Positions 1-7,281 are shown, counted from the first letter of the stretch. The stretch: 16,202 nt of DNA from CAYLNK01 sp964384675 (GCA_964384675.1 CAYLNK010000131.1:1-16202), one strand, 5' to 3'. Made by a program: numbers and translations. The notes: generated by a model from the sequence alone, not told the origin.

Positions 1-907
1 GCCAGATCCACCGCCGGTCCAGCCGGAGCGGGCGTGCCGAGCGCAACGTCGGGGCCGCGGGCCGGCCCGCGCTGCCGGACGAAGCCGCGAGCGCGCCGAG
101 CGCGAACGCCACGTCCTGCGCGGACTGGAATCGGTCCTCCGGGGCCTTCTCGAGGCAGTGCTCCACGATCCGCGCGAGCGCCGGGTCGACGTCGGGCAGC
201 GGCGGCGCCGCGTCCCTCAGGATCGACGCCATCACCTCCGGGCCGTTGCGACCCCGGAACGCCCGCGTCCCGGTCAGCATCTCGTGCAGCACCAGGCCGA
301 GCGAGAAGACGTCGGACCGGTGGTCCACGACGTCGCCCCGGACCTGCTCGGGCGACATGTACCCGATCGTGCCGACGACCATCCCCGGCGTCGTGTGGCC
401 GGGGCTCGTCGCCTCGCCGGCCAGGGTCCGGTCCCGCTTGGCGAGCCCGAAGTCGAAAACCTTGACCCGGCCCGCGCGCGTGAGGAAGACGTTTTCCGGC
501 TTCAGGTCGCGGTGCACGACGCCGCTGCGGTGCGCCTGGTGGAGCGCCTCGGCGACCGGCACGCCGATCCTCACGACCTCGCCCGGGGGAAGCGGCCCGC
601 GCTCGACGCGGTCGGCCAGCGTCTCCCCCTCCAGGTACTCGAGGACGAGGAAGTCGATCCCCTCCTCGTGCCCGACGTCGTGGAGCGTGCAGATCGCCGG
701 GTGCGAGAGCCCCGCGATGGCCCGCGCCTCCCATTCGAAGCGGCGCTGCGTCTCCGGGTTCTCCGAGAGGTGCGCCGGCAGGACCTTGATCGCGACCGTG
801 CGGTCGAGGCGTCCGTCGCGGGCCTTGTACACCTCGCCCATCCCGCCGCGCCCGAGCGGCGAGACGATCTCGTACGGTCCGAGCCGGTGGCCGGGCGCGA
901 GGGGCAC
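1..907 (-). CDS. Hanks-type serine/threonine protein kinase, N-terminal part (runs off left edge)
   Basis: A eukaryotic-like Ser/Thr kinase, read from the reverse strand; about 302 residues are present and the 3' end lies outside the window. The catalytic motifs are complete: glycine loop GRGGMGEVYKARD (about 19-31), VAIK with Lys41, helix-C Glu60, HRDLKPEN with Asp134, DFGLAK with Asp152, a Thr/Ser-rich activation loop, MSPEQ in place of APE, then DVFSLG. After the kinase fold there is a linker rich in Ala, Pro and Arg, and the visible sequence ends RRWIW, which looks like the start of a membrane helix. In this family a membrane helix is often followed by a sensor or beta-propeller region, but that part cannot be seen here. 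GTG at 907 is chosen because an in-frame TGA lies at 917-919, directly upstream, and there is no other start between. It is divergent from the ATPase gene at 947, separated by 39 bp. The kinase assignment is firm; its targets are unknown. Confidence 0.95.
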   Translation of the reverse strand, partial: MPLAPGHRLGPYEIVSPLGRGGMGEVYKARDGRLDRTVAIKVLPAHLSENPETQRRFEWEARAIAGLSHPAICTLHDVGHEEGIDFLVLEYLEGETLADRVERGPLPPGEVVRIGVPVAEALHQAHRSGVVHRDLKPENVFLTRAGRVKVFDFGLAKRDRTLAGEATSPGHTTPGMVVGTIGYMSPEQVRGDVVDHRSDVFSLGLVLHEMLTGTRAFRGRNGPEVMASILRDAAPPLPDVDPALARIVEHCLEKAPEDRFQSAQDVAFALGALAASSGSAGRPAAPTLRSARPLRLDRRWIW

Positions 908-915
908 TCCGGCGC

Positions 916-921
916 ATCATA
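916..921 (-). promoter_or_regulatory. putative -10 element (TATGAT) of the kinase gene
   Basis: TATGAT on the minus strand, one mismatch from TATAAT, ends 8 nt before the kinase GTG start. No Shine-Dalgarno sequence lies between. A transcript starting about 6-8 nt after the hexamer would begin at or next to the start codon, so the mRNA would be leaderless or nearly so. No convincing -35 box is visible. Confidence 0.45.
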
Positions 922-933
922 AGGAGCGGGCCG

Positions 934-939
934 TACACT
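934..939 (+). promoter_or_regulatory. putative -10 element (TACACT) of the ATPase operon
   Basis: TACACT fits the TANNNT pattern and ends 7 nt before the ATG of the AAA ATPase gene. There is no purine-rich ribosome binding site in those 7 nt, so a leaderless transcript is likely. It sits back to back with the kinase -10 in a 39-bp divergent intergenic region. This is a pattern match only. Confidence 0.45.
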
Positions 940-946
940 CCCGGCG

Positions 947-1828
947 ATGCGCACCGCCCGGATCGAAGGAATCGAGATCGCCCTGGCCCACCCCGACGAG
1001 CTCGCTCTCGAGTGGACCGGGCGGCAGGACCTCGTCGACCAGCTCCTCGCCGCCTGGCTCGTGGTCGAGCCGCGGGACGTGCCGCTGAACCCGCGGCTGA
1101 TCGGCAAGCCGGGGGTCGGGAAGACCACGCTCGCGTACGCGGCGGCGAAGCGGATCGGGCGGGACGTCTACGTCTTCCAGGCCACGCTCGACACCCGCCC
1201 CGAGGACCTCCTGATCACGCCGGTCGTGGCCGAGAGCGGGAAGATCCGCTACGTCGCCTCGAGTCTCGTCACGGCCATGCTGGAAGGCGGCGTCGCCGTC
1301 CTGGACGAGGGGAACCGCATGAGCGAGAAGTCGTGGGCGTCGCTCGCCCCGCTCCTCGACATGCGCCGCACGATCGAATCGATCGTGGCCGGCGTGAAGG
1401 TGAAGGCGCATCCGGACTTCCGCTTCGTCACCACGATGAACGAGGACGCCTCGACGTTCGAGCTGCCCGAGTACATCCACTCGCGCCTGACGCCGACCAT
1501 CCTGGTCGACTTCCCGGGCGAGGACGAGGAGTACGCCATCCTGGCGGGGAACATCCCGTTCGCCGCCGAGGACCTCCTCCGCTGGGTGACCGGCTTCCTC
1601 CGTCGCGCCCACGACGCCGACGAGGCGTACACGGTGCGAGACGGCATCAACGTGGCGCGGTACGCGCTGAAGCGTGCGGCGCTCGCGGCCTCCCGGGGCG
1701 GCCTCGCCGAGGCGGTGCCGCAGGAGAGACGGCTGGTCGAGGCGCTGCGCGCGGTCCTCGGCGAGGAGGCGCTCCGCTTCGCGCCGGGTGAGACGCGTCC
1801 CGGTCCGCGCGGTCCGCGCCGGACGTGA
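947..1828 (+). CDS. MoxR/AAA_5-type AAA+ ATPase
   Basis: A 293-residue AAA+ ATPase of the MoxR/dynein-like (AAA_5) type. Visible motifs are Walker A GKPGVGKTT (53-61, Lys59), Walker B GGVAVLDE (114-121, Asp120-Glu121), a sensor-1 segment FVTTMNED with Asn165, and HSRL with Arg180 as the candidate arginine finger. A helical lid follows from about 190, and the C-terminus ends in a Pro/Arg/Gly-rich tail. MoxR ATPases typically remodel or load partner proteins and usually neighbour a von Willebrand A-domain gene, but none is visible in this window. The stop codon overlaps the GTG of the next gene (GTGA at 1825-1828), so the two products are probably made in a fixed ratio and work together. Cytoplasmic; no signal or membrane segment. 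The ATPase class is secure, the substrate unknown. Confidence 0.9.
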   Translation: MRTARIEGIEIALAHPDELALEWTGRQDLVDQLLAAWLVVEPRDVPLNPRLIGKPGVGKTTLAYAAAKRIGRDVYVFQATLDTRPEDLLITPVVAESGKIRYVASSLVTAMLEGGVAVLDEGNRMSEKSWASLAPLLDMRRTIESIVAGVKVKAHPDFRFVTTMNEDASTFELPEYIHSRLTPTILVDFPGEDEEYAILAGNIPFAAEDLLRWVTGFLRRAHDADEAYTVRDGINVARYALKRAALAASRGGLAEAVPQERRLVEALRAVLGEEALRFAPGETRPGPRGPRRT

Positions 1829-3657
1829 GCTTTCCCGCGCCCGACCCGGAGACCGGAGCGCTCCGCGCCGGAGAGCGGCTCGTCCTCCTCCCCACGCTCC
1901 ACCAGACGCTGGAGTTCGCGGTGCTGGCGCGGCGGACGTTCCAGGCCGTGAAGCCGACCGCCGTGGCGCTCGAGCTCCCCCGCACCATCGAGGAGGCGTT
2001 CCGCCGGGCGGTCGCGCGCCTGCCGTTCCTCTCCGTCCTCCTCTACCCGGACGGCGAGGAGATGGTCTACCTCCTCGTCGAGCCGCACGAGGCGATGGTC
2101 GAGGCGGCCCGCCTCGCGCTCGGGAACGGCGTCTCGCTCCACCTCGTCGACCGGGACGACGGCTCGTACCCGCTCCGGCGCGAGCCGGCGCCCGATCCGT
2201 GGGCGCTGACGCGGACCGGGCCGGCCCCGTACGTCGAGACCCTCCTCCGCGCGCATCCTCCGGGCACCGACGAGCGCGACCTCCTCCGCGACCGGACCAT
2301 GGCGTTCCACCTCGCGCGGCTCGTGGACGCGGGCGAGACGGTGCTCTGGGTCGGCGGGGCGGCGCACGTCCGCGGCATCCTCGCGGCGCTCGAGGAGCCG
2401 CAGGCCGTACCGTTCGGGCGCGTGAAGCGACAGGGCGTCCGCCTGGCCGCGCTCGCCAAGGAGTCGGCGCGCGAGGTGATGAGCGAGATCCCGTTCGTGT
2501 CGGCCTCCTTCGAGGCGGCCCGCACCGCGGGCCGCGCCCTGGCGTTCGACGACGAGACCGACTCCCAGCGGGTCCTCGACCGCCTCCTCTTCGAGGCGGC
2601 CGCCCGCTACGAGAGGGAGTACCGCGAGACGGTGCCGCGGCGCGCCTTCGAGGTGCTCCGGACCTTCTCGCGAAACCTGGCCCTCGTGGAGGGAGTCCTG
2701 ACGCCCGGCTTCTACGAGCTGATCTCGGCCGCGCGGGGCTGCGTCGACGAGGAGTTCGCCTGGATCGTCTGGGACCTCGGCTCGACGTGGCCGGCGCACG
2801 AGTCGCCGCCGGGCCTGCCCGAGGTGGAGCTGAAGGGCGAGGACCTCTACCTCGACGGCAAGCCGGTCCGCTTCCGGCGCCGATTCCCGAACAAGGGGAT
2901 GCGCCTCCGCCGCCTTCCGGTGCGCGCGCGGAAGCGCGAGAAGCGGCCGGGCGAGTGGAGCGAGAAGGAGTTCACCGGCATCTGCAGCTACCCGCCCGAG
3001 GATGCGCTGATCGAGGCGTTCGGGAACCGGCTCCGCGAGCGCGCCAAGCAGGCGCTCACCGACGAGACCCGCCGTGTCTTCCCGATGACGGGGAGCCTTC
3101 ACGACGGCATCGACGTGAGGGAGACGCTCCGCCGCCTCCACGAGGGCAAGCTGTACGTGAAGGAGGAGCGCCGACTCCTGGGCGGGATCGGCTCGGTCGT
3201 CGTCGTCTTCGACGAGGACGATTCGAGGTACCCGTGGAAGACGAGCTGGCTCGGCGAGCACGGCCAGGAGAGCGACATGGCGTTCTACGCCACGCCGCTC
3301 GGGGAGGACCTGGAGGGCCCCGGCATCTCGCGCTGCGAGTACGGCGCCTTCCTGATGACGTACCCGCCGGGCCGCCTCGCCGAGGTCTGGACCGATCCCG
3401 ACTACCGCTGGGCCGAGAGCGCGCCGGAGGTGCTGCTCCTCGCCGCGCTCGACTACGCGCTCGAGCCGCGCGTCGTCTACGCGGCGAGGAAGCCGCCCCG
3501 CCCGATCGTGAGGCGCCTCGCCGCCCGCTTCGGGAAGCGGATCGTCTACCTGCCGCTGGGGAGCCTCTCTCCGGCGACGCTGCGGAAGCTGCGGCGCTTC
3601 CACGTCCTGGCGGACCGCTCCGTGCGCGGCTACGCCAGGGACTACATCCTCACCTGA
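1825..3657 (+). CDS. TraB/PrgY-like domain protein with an unassigned C-terminal half
   Basis: A 610-residue soluble protein. The first ~190 residues resemble the TraB/PrgY/GumN (Tiki-like, ChaN/EreA-fold) group: LLPTLH with His26, VALELP with Glu50, a basic RDRTMAFHLARL segment (155-166) and WVGGAAHVRGIL with His181. These match in order the TxH, E(L)D, RNxxM and GxxH signatures of putative metal-dependent hydrolases; the Asp of ELD is Pro here. Residues about 190-610 carry no motif I recognise. They include a basic stretch (about 349-375), an acidic patch VVVVFDEDDSRYPW, and a long alpha/beta-looking tail. There is no signal peptide or membrane segment. GTG at 1825 overlaps the ATPase stop, indicating translational coupling. 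The 3' end converges with the SPFH operon, with only 12 nt between stop codons. The N-terminal assignment comes from motifs only; the overall function is unknown. Confidence 0.7.
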   Translation: MSFPAPDPETGALRAGERLVLLPTLHQTLEFAVLARRTFQAVKPTAVALELPRTIEEAFRRAVARLPFLSVLLYPDGEEMVYLLVEPHEAMVEAARLALGNGVSLHLVDRDDGSYPLRREPAPDPWALTRTGPAPYVETLLRAHPPGTDERDLLRDRTMAFHLARLVDAGETVLWVGGAAHVRGILAALEEPQAVPFGRVKRQGVRLAALAKESAREVMSEIPFVSASFEAARTAGRALAFDDETDSQRVLDRLLFEAAARYEREYRETVPRRAFEVLRTFSRNLALVEGVLTPGFYELISAARGCVDEEFAWIVWDLGSTWPAHESPPGLPEVELKGEDLYLDGKPVRFRRRFPNKGMRLRRLPVRARKREKRPGEWSEKEFTGICSYPPEDALIEAFGNRLRERAKQALTDETRRVFPMTGSLHDGIDVRETLRRLHEGKLYVKEERRLLGGIGSVVVVFDEDDSRYPWKTSWLGEHGQESDMAFYATPLGEDLEGPGISRCEYGAFLMTYPPGRLAEVWTDPDYRWAESAPEVLLLAALDYALEPRVVYAARKPPRPIVRRLAARFGKRIVYLPLGSLSPATLRKLRRFHVLADRSVRGYARDYILT

Positions 3658-3669
3658 GACCGCGGAGAC

Positions 3670-4722
3670 CTACTCCTTCGCGGGGGCGGGCTCCACCGGC
3701 GTCGCCGCGACGGGAGCGGCGCGCCCCGTCAGGTAGTTCACCATGTCGTTCACGTTCATCGTCGAGACGTTGGAGCCGGGCACGATCAGGATCTTCTTCT
3801 GAGCGAACTGCTTGGCGAGCTGCATCTTCACGTAGGCGTCGCCCCCCAGCTTGCCGAGCGCCTCGGCTTCCTTGCGGACGCCCTCCGCCTCGGCCTGCGC
3901 GACCGCGACCGTGGCCTTCGCCTCGTTCGTCTTCGTCTGGAAGTAGCCGTCCGCGTCGTTCTTGGTGCGCCCCGCGGCCCCGAGCGCGTCCTCGAGCCGC
4001 TTGTTCCACTCGGCCCGCTTCCCCTCGAGCTCGCTCTGCTTCTGGACCACCATGTTCTTCTGCTGCTCGACGAGGTTCTGGGCGTCGGCCTCGGCCTGCT
4101 TCTGGGCGTTGATCGCCGCCTGGTACTCGGGATCGAAGCGGTGCTGCTGCACCTGGAGCATGTCGATGAGGATCCCGAATCGGGCGAGCTCGCCCGAGAG
4201 CGCCTCGGTGGCCTTCTGCGCCATCTGGTTCTTGACGGAGACCTGGTAGTACTCCTCGCTGGTGATCTCGTTGAAGATGTCCCGGATCACCGCGCGCGCG
4301 ACCGGGCGCACGATCCGCTCCTTGATCTCGGTGATCGACTGCCCGACGTTGGACACGATGTAGCCGGCCTTCTGCGGGTCGATCCGCCACATCAGGTTCA
4401 CGTCGATGTAGACGTTGTTCCCGTCCTTCGTCTTGAACGTGATGTCGTCCGGGACGGGCCGATCCCCCTCTCGACCGCTCGCGTTCATCAGCAGGTTCTG
4501 CTGGGAGATCGGGAGCGTGTGCCACGAGTTGACGATCGGCAGGAAGAAGTAGACGCCCCCCGGCTGGTAGACCTGCTGGGCCCCTCGCTTCTCGAGGATC
4601 CCGAAGAGGCTGGTCCTCACGCCGACGGAGGTGGAGCTGGTCGTCCCGCAGCCCGAGAGGCCGCCGACGAGCGCGGCCAGGAAGACGGCCAGGCCCGCGC
4701 GGAGCCGCTTCGCGGCTTTCAC
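3670..4722 (-). CDS. SPFH/prohibitin-family putative lipoprotein
   Basis: A 350-residue SPFH (stomatin/prohibitin/flotillin/HflK) protein. The N-terminus is a lipoprotein-type signal: basic KAAKRLR, a hydrophobic stretch and lipobox LSGC with Cys25. The SPFH domain follows (about 30-205, with GVYFFLPIVNSW, DGNNVYIDVNLMWRI and RDIFNEITSEEYY). A long Gln/Glu/Lys/Ala-rich coiled coil spans about 210-315, and the segment KKILIVPGSNVS resembles HflK/prohibitin C-termini. The tail is Pro/Ala-rich. The start is GTG at 4722, overlapping the upstream stop in the form GTGA (4719-4722). This start keeps a clean lipoprotein signal; a much longer open frame exists upstream but only shadows the preceding gene. 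It probably forms a hetero-oligomeric membrane scaffold with the upstream SPFH protein; lipidation is inferred from the lipobox. Confidence 0.88.
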   Translation of the reverse strand: MKAAKRLRAGLAVFLAALVGGLSGCGTTSSTSVGVRTSLFGILEKRGAQQVYQPGGVYFFLPIVNSWHTLPISQQNLLMNASGREGDRPVPDDITFKTKDGNNVYIDVNLMWRIDPQKAGYIVSNVGQSITEIKERIVRPVARAVIRDIFNEITSEEYYQVSVKNQMAQKATEALSGELARFGILIDMLQVQQHRFDPEYQAAINAQKQAEADAQNLVEQQKNMVVQKQSELEGKRAEWNKRLEDALGAAGRTKNDADGYFQTKTNEAKATVAVAQAEAEGVRKEAEALGKLGGDAYVKMQLAKQFAQKKILIVPGSNVSTMNVNDMVNYLTGRAAPVAATPVEPAPAKE

Positions 4723-5861
4723 TTCGCACCTGCCAGCGGGACCGGCGACGAGCTGACGCCGATGATCGCCCAGGCGTTCCTGATGAACGCGATGTACTGC
4801 TCCGGCGTCATCACCGCCCCCTCGATGTTGTCGAACATCTTGGCCGTCTCGAGCGCGACGACGTAGCGGCCGCCGGACTGCGTCAGGGCGTCCGCCTTGA
4901 GGCGCTTGGCCTCGGCGACCGCGACGTTGATCTCCTTGTCGGCCTTGGCGCGGGTCTGGGACGAGTAGAGCTCGGCCTCCGCCTTCACCTTGGAGATCTT
5001 GGCGTTCACCTCCGACTCCGCGATGGTGATCGTGGCGTTCCCCTTCGACTCGATCTGCTGCAGCTTGGCCCGCTCCTCGTTGACCAGGCTCTCCTTGCGG
5101 TTCTTCTCGGTGAGCTGCACGGCCACCTTCTTGTCGTGGAGCGACTTCTCGTAGTTGGGGGCGTAGCGGTAGTTCCTGAGGAGGAGCCGCTCCACCTTGA
5201 AGCCGCGCTCGGCGAACTTCAGGGCGAGCGTCGCCTCGGACTCCTTCAGGGCCGCGATCCGCTTGGCCTCGTCGTAGAACGACTCGGCGTTCATCTTGCC
5301 GAGGGTCGTCACGACCCCGTTGCGGAACGTGTTCGTGATGAAGGAGTCGACGTAGAGGGAGCCCCAGCCGAACTGCCTGGCGATCTTGACGGGGTCCTCG
5401 ATCGAGTAGAGGAGCGTGATGTCGGCCGCGACGGCGTAGCCGTCCGAGGTCTGAACGTTGATCGCCTCGATCAGGCGGTGCGTGGCGGCCCCGAGCACGC
5501 GGTCCCGGGCCTCGAAGTACTCGTCCACCTTCGACGAGATGTCGGCCGACCGCGCCTTCCCCTTCGCCTCCTCGCGGTCGTACGACGCCTCCAGCACGTG
5601 GATCTCGCGGGGGAACTTGTTCATGGTGGTGCCGGGGCCCACGAAGTAGAGGCCCGGGCCGTACTTCCGCTCGACGATGCCCGTCTTTCCGATACCGAAC
5701 CGCTTCTGCTCGACCCCCCATTCGTTGGTCCCGACCCGGGCCGTGCACGACCCGTAGAACAGGGTGAGCGCGCCCACCGCCACGACGGTGAGGCAGCCGA
5801 GGCGGCCCACCGACGACTTGAGCTTCCCGAGGACGTCCGCCTTCGCCGCGATCTCGACCAT
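4719..5861 (-). CDS. SPFH/prohibitin-family membrane protein
   Basis: A 380-residue SPFH protein. One membrane helix lies near the N-terminus (about 21-38, ending YGSC, a poor lipobox). The SPFH domain (about 45-235) contains GPGLYFVGPGTTMNKFPREIHVLE, VQTSDGYAVAADITLLYSI and AERGFKVERLLLRNYRY. A coiled-coil segment of about 245-335 is rich in Lys, Glu and Ala. The C-terminus has a short helical part around TPEQYIAFIRNAWAIIGV. Family members form large ring- or cage-like assemblies in the membrane that bind proteases or organise membrane domains. The product differs enough from its downstream partner to suggest a hetero-oligomeric pair. The ATG start at 5861 has no clear ribosome binding site, and its upstream region lies inside the palindromic element at 5865-6026. 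Confidence 0.88.
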   Translation of the reverse strand: MVEIAAKADVLGKLKSSVGRLGCLTVVAVGALTLFYGSCTARVGTNEWGVEQKRFGIGKTGIVERKYGPGLYFVGPGTTMNKFPREIHVLEASYDREEAKGKARSADISSKVDEYFEARDRVLGAATHRLIEAINVQTSDGYAVAADITLLYSIEDPVKIARQFGWGSLYVDSFITNTFRNGVVTTLGKMNAESFYDEAKRIAALKESEATLALKFAERGFKVERLLLRNYRYAPNYEKSLHDKKVAVQLTEKNRKESLVNEERAKLQQIESKGNATITIAESEVNAKISKVKAEAELYSSQTRAKADKEINVAVAEAKRLKADALTQSGGRYVVALETAKMFDNIEGAVMTPEQYIAFIRNAWAIIGVSSSPVPLAGAK

Positions 5862-5864
5862 CTA

Positions 5865-6026
5865 GTGGCCTGTAACCGCGGAAGCGGTAGCGGATGCGAC
5901 GGTCATCGGCGGCGAGAGCAAGGCGCGCCGACGAAGGCTGTAGTTGGCTCTACGCACGGTCGGCGCAACGACGCTATCGGCGTCGAGGACCGAGCAGGCG
6001 CTGTCGATTTCGCTGTTACGGGTCAC
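5865..6026. repeat. structured palindromic intergenic element (MITE-like or ncRNA)
   Basis: A 162-nt element fills the gap between two minus-strand genes. Its ends (5865-5886 and 6005-6026) are imperfect inverted repeats, identical at 17 of 22 positions, and the helix continues inward to 5892/5999. Inside are a 5-bp helix (5900-5904 with 5988-5992), a perfect 8-bp stem GCGCCGAC/GTCGGCGC (5925-5932, 5959-5966) capped by a smaller hairpin (5939-5943, 5950-5954), and a 6-bp hairpin CGACGC-TATCG-GCGTCG (5969-5985). Six base pairs are G-T in plus-strand RNA and would be A-C mismatches in minus-strand RNA, so folding favours the plus orientation, antisense to both neighbours. The right arm contains the stop codon of the 234-residue gene, and the left arm begins 4 nt before the SPFH start codon. 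No coding signal is seen. It is probably a dispersed mobile or regulatory repeat; copy number cannot be judged here. Confidence 0.7.
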
Positions 6027-6727
6027 AAGCTTCCCCCTTCGGTGACGCGCCCCGCGGCGCGGCGGCGCGCGTCGTCGGACATGGCGTCCGCGGCCCGCTC
6101 GGCGAGCGATTCGGGGCTGGTCAGGTACGCCGTGTCGATCCGGGAGATCTCCCGATCGGACTTGGCGACCAGCTCGTTGAGCTGGTTCTCGTACCGGCGG
6201 AGCGCCAGGTACGCCCTCACGTTCGGGACGAAGAGGCCGCCCACGGTGAACGGCATGATCCAGGCCTTCTCCCAGAGCGGGACGAACGGGGCCCAGACGA
6301 CGAAGGCGCCGAGCGCCATCCCGGCACCCCCCCAGAGGACGCGCTCCAGCCCGTGCGCGGCCTCGGGGACGAGATAGAAGCCGTTCCTCTCCTTCGGCGT
6401 GAAGCGCAGCGCCTCCCGCACGTAGGCCGGGATCAGGACCTTCCGCACCAGGTCGTCGATCTTCTGCAGGTATTCCGCGCGAGCCGCGTCGGACAGGTGG
6501 GGCTCCTGCTGCCGGATGACGTCGACGAGGCGCGGGATCTCCTTCTGGTACACCTCCAGAAAGAACGCTTCGGCGGGCGCGGAGCCTCCCGAGAGGAGCT
6601 CGTCCGTGAGCCCCGGCCGGCAGTTCTCGAACGCCTGCACCAGCGAGTCGACGAAGCCGTCGAGGGCGAGGGAGCGCGCCGGGGCGCCGCCGAAGAGGAG
6701 CCGCGCGGCCTGCCCGAGGGATGTCAC
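6023..6727 (-). CDS. hypothetical membrane protein with two central membrane helices
   Basis: A 234-residue protein I do not recognise. The first ~120 residues look helical and soluble (LDGFVDSLVQAFENC; FFLEVYQKEIPRLVDVIRQQEP; EYLQKIDDLVRKVLIPAYVREAL). A hydrophobic hairpin follows (about 130-151 and 154-170, with LWGGAGMALGAFVVWAPFVPLWEKAWIMPFTVGGLFVP). The rest is a charged helical tail (LRRYENQLNELVAKSDREISRID). This layout suggests an inner-membrane hairpin with both ends in the cytoplasm. GTG at 6727 is taken as the start because a TAGAAT -10-like hexamer lies just upstream and the frame opens there; it is separated by 29 bp from the stop of the preceding gene. The stop codon lies within the right arm of the palindromic element. 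It may be transcribed separately or with the upstream exported protein. Confidence 0.75.
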   Translation of the reverse strand: MTSLGQAARLLFGGAPARSLALDGFVDSLVQAFENCRPGLTDELLSGGSAPAEAFFLEVYQKEIPRLVDVIRQQEPHLSDAARAEYLQKIDDLVRKVLIPAYVREALRFTPKERNGFYLVPEAAHGLERVLWGGAGMALGAFVVWAPFVPLWEKAWIMPFTVGGLFVPNVRAYLALRRYENQLNELVAKSDREISRIDTAYLTSPESLAERAADAMSDDARRRAAGRVTEGGSL

Positions 6728-6751
6728 GACCCCCCGATTCTACGGGAGGTC
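6728..6751 (-). promoter_or_regulatory. hairpin with a -10-like TAGAAT in its loop, abutting a GTG start
   Basis: On the minus strand GACCTCCCG (6751-6743) and CGGGGGGTC (6736-6728) can form a 9-bp stem containing one G-U pair. The 6-nt loop is TAGAAT (6742-6737), a TANNNT -10-like hexamer. The 3' arm ends directly at the GTG start of the 234-residue membrane protein, 9 nt after the hexamer. If used as a promoter it would give a nearly leaderless mRNA; in a read-through transcript the same bases would fold and place a stem against the start codon. No U-tract follows, so it is not a typical terminator. Confidence 0.4.
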
Positions 6752-6756
6752 GGCCC

Positions 6757-7269
6757 TCACTTCTTCGCGGCCGCGGCCTCGAGGGGCTCCAGGAAGAGCT
6801 CTTCCTGTCCCTTGTCCCCGCCCTTGGGGAGGGTGGCCTCGTACCGCATCTTCACACCGCAGTGCTTGAGCGACCACTGAGCGACCTTGCCGGGGGCGAG
6901 CACGACCTCCGGCTGGCCGTACCGCTCGATCAGCGACTGGACCACGCCCGCCGGGGGCTTGAAGAGGTAGTGGAGGGCACGGATCTTCGCCTTGTCGCCC
7001 GGGCCGTCGAACTTCAGGTCGATCTGGAAGGGGCGCCCCTCCGGGGCGTAGTGGTACGCCAGGTCGCGGGTCATCTCCCGCTTCATCGTCGCGAAGGCGT
7101 CGTTCCGGGTCACGTCGATGTAGAGGCTCCCGATGAAGGGGCAGGGCGGCTGGTTCGCCGACTCACGGGCGATCGGGGGAAGGGTCGGAGTGGGGGCTGG
7201 CGTCTGGGCAGACGCCAGGCCCGGAAGGGCGAGCGACAGCGCGAGGGTCCGCACGGCGGATCGGGGCAT
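6757..7269 (-). CDS. exported hypothetical protein with two cysteines
   Basis: A 170-residue protein with a typical Sec signal peptide: basic N-region, hydrophobic core ALSLALPGL and a likely cleavage after ASA (21/22). A Pro/Thr-rich linker follows. The mature part is a compact domain with SLYIDVTRNDAFATMKREM, FQIDLKFDG, ALHYLFKPPAGVVQSLIERYGQPEVVL and VAQWSLKHCGVKMRYEA. Cys43 and Cys137 are the only cysteines and could form a disulfide in the periplasm. I do not recognise the family. The ATG start at 7269 is supported by AAGGA at 7277-7281 (7-nt spacing) and by the clean signal peptide. It lies 54 nt downstream of the selenoprotein gene and probably shares its transcript. A redox connection with the selenoprotein is possible but inferred only from position. 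Confidence 0.8.
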   Translation of the reverse strand: MPRSAVRTLALSLALPGLASAQTPAPTPTLPPIARESANQPPCPFIGSLYIDVTRNDAFATMKREMTRDLAYHYAPEGRPFQIDLKFDGPGDKAKIRALHYLFKPPAGVVQSLIERYGQPEVVLAPGKVAQWSLKHCGVKMRYEATLPKGGDKGQEELFLEPLEAAAAKK

Positions 7270-7276
7270 TCGGTGG

Positions 7277-7281
7277 TCCTT
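7277..7281 (-). promoter_or_regulatory. ribosome binding site of the exported protein gene
   Basis: AAGGA (within AGAAGGA) lies 7 nt upstream of the ATG at 7269. It is one of the few clear Shine-Dalgarno sequences in this window, and it fits an internal operon cistron whose start is not leaderless. Confidence 0.65.

Noticed and set aside
1249..3603. A 784-codon minus-strand frame antisense to the ATPase/TraB-like operon
   Set aside because: The translation is a low-complexity Arg/Glu/Ala mix with no motifs, while the plus strand holds clear Walker and TraB-like motifs.
3658..3669. Bidirectional terminator between convergent genes
   Set aside because: Only 12 nt separate the stop codons and no hairpin with a U-tract is visible.
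1674..4112. An 812-codon plus-strand frame
   Set aside because: It is a frame-shifted shadow of the 1825-3657 gene, extremely Arg/Pro-rich, and runs into the opposite-strand SPFH gene.
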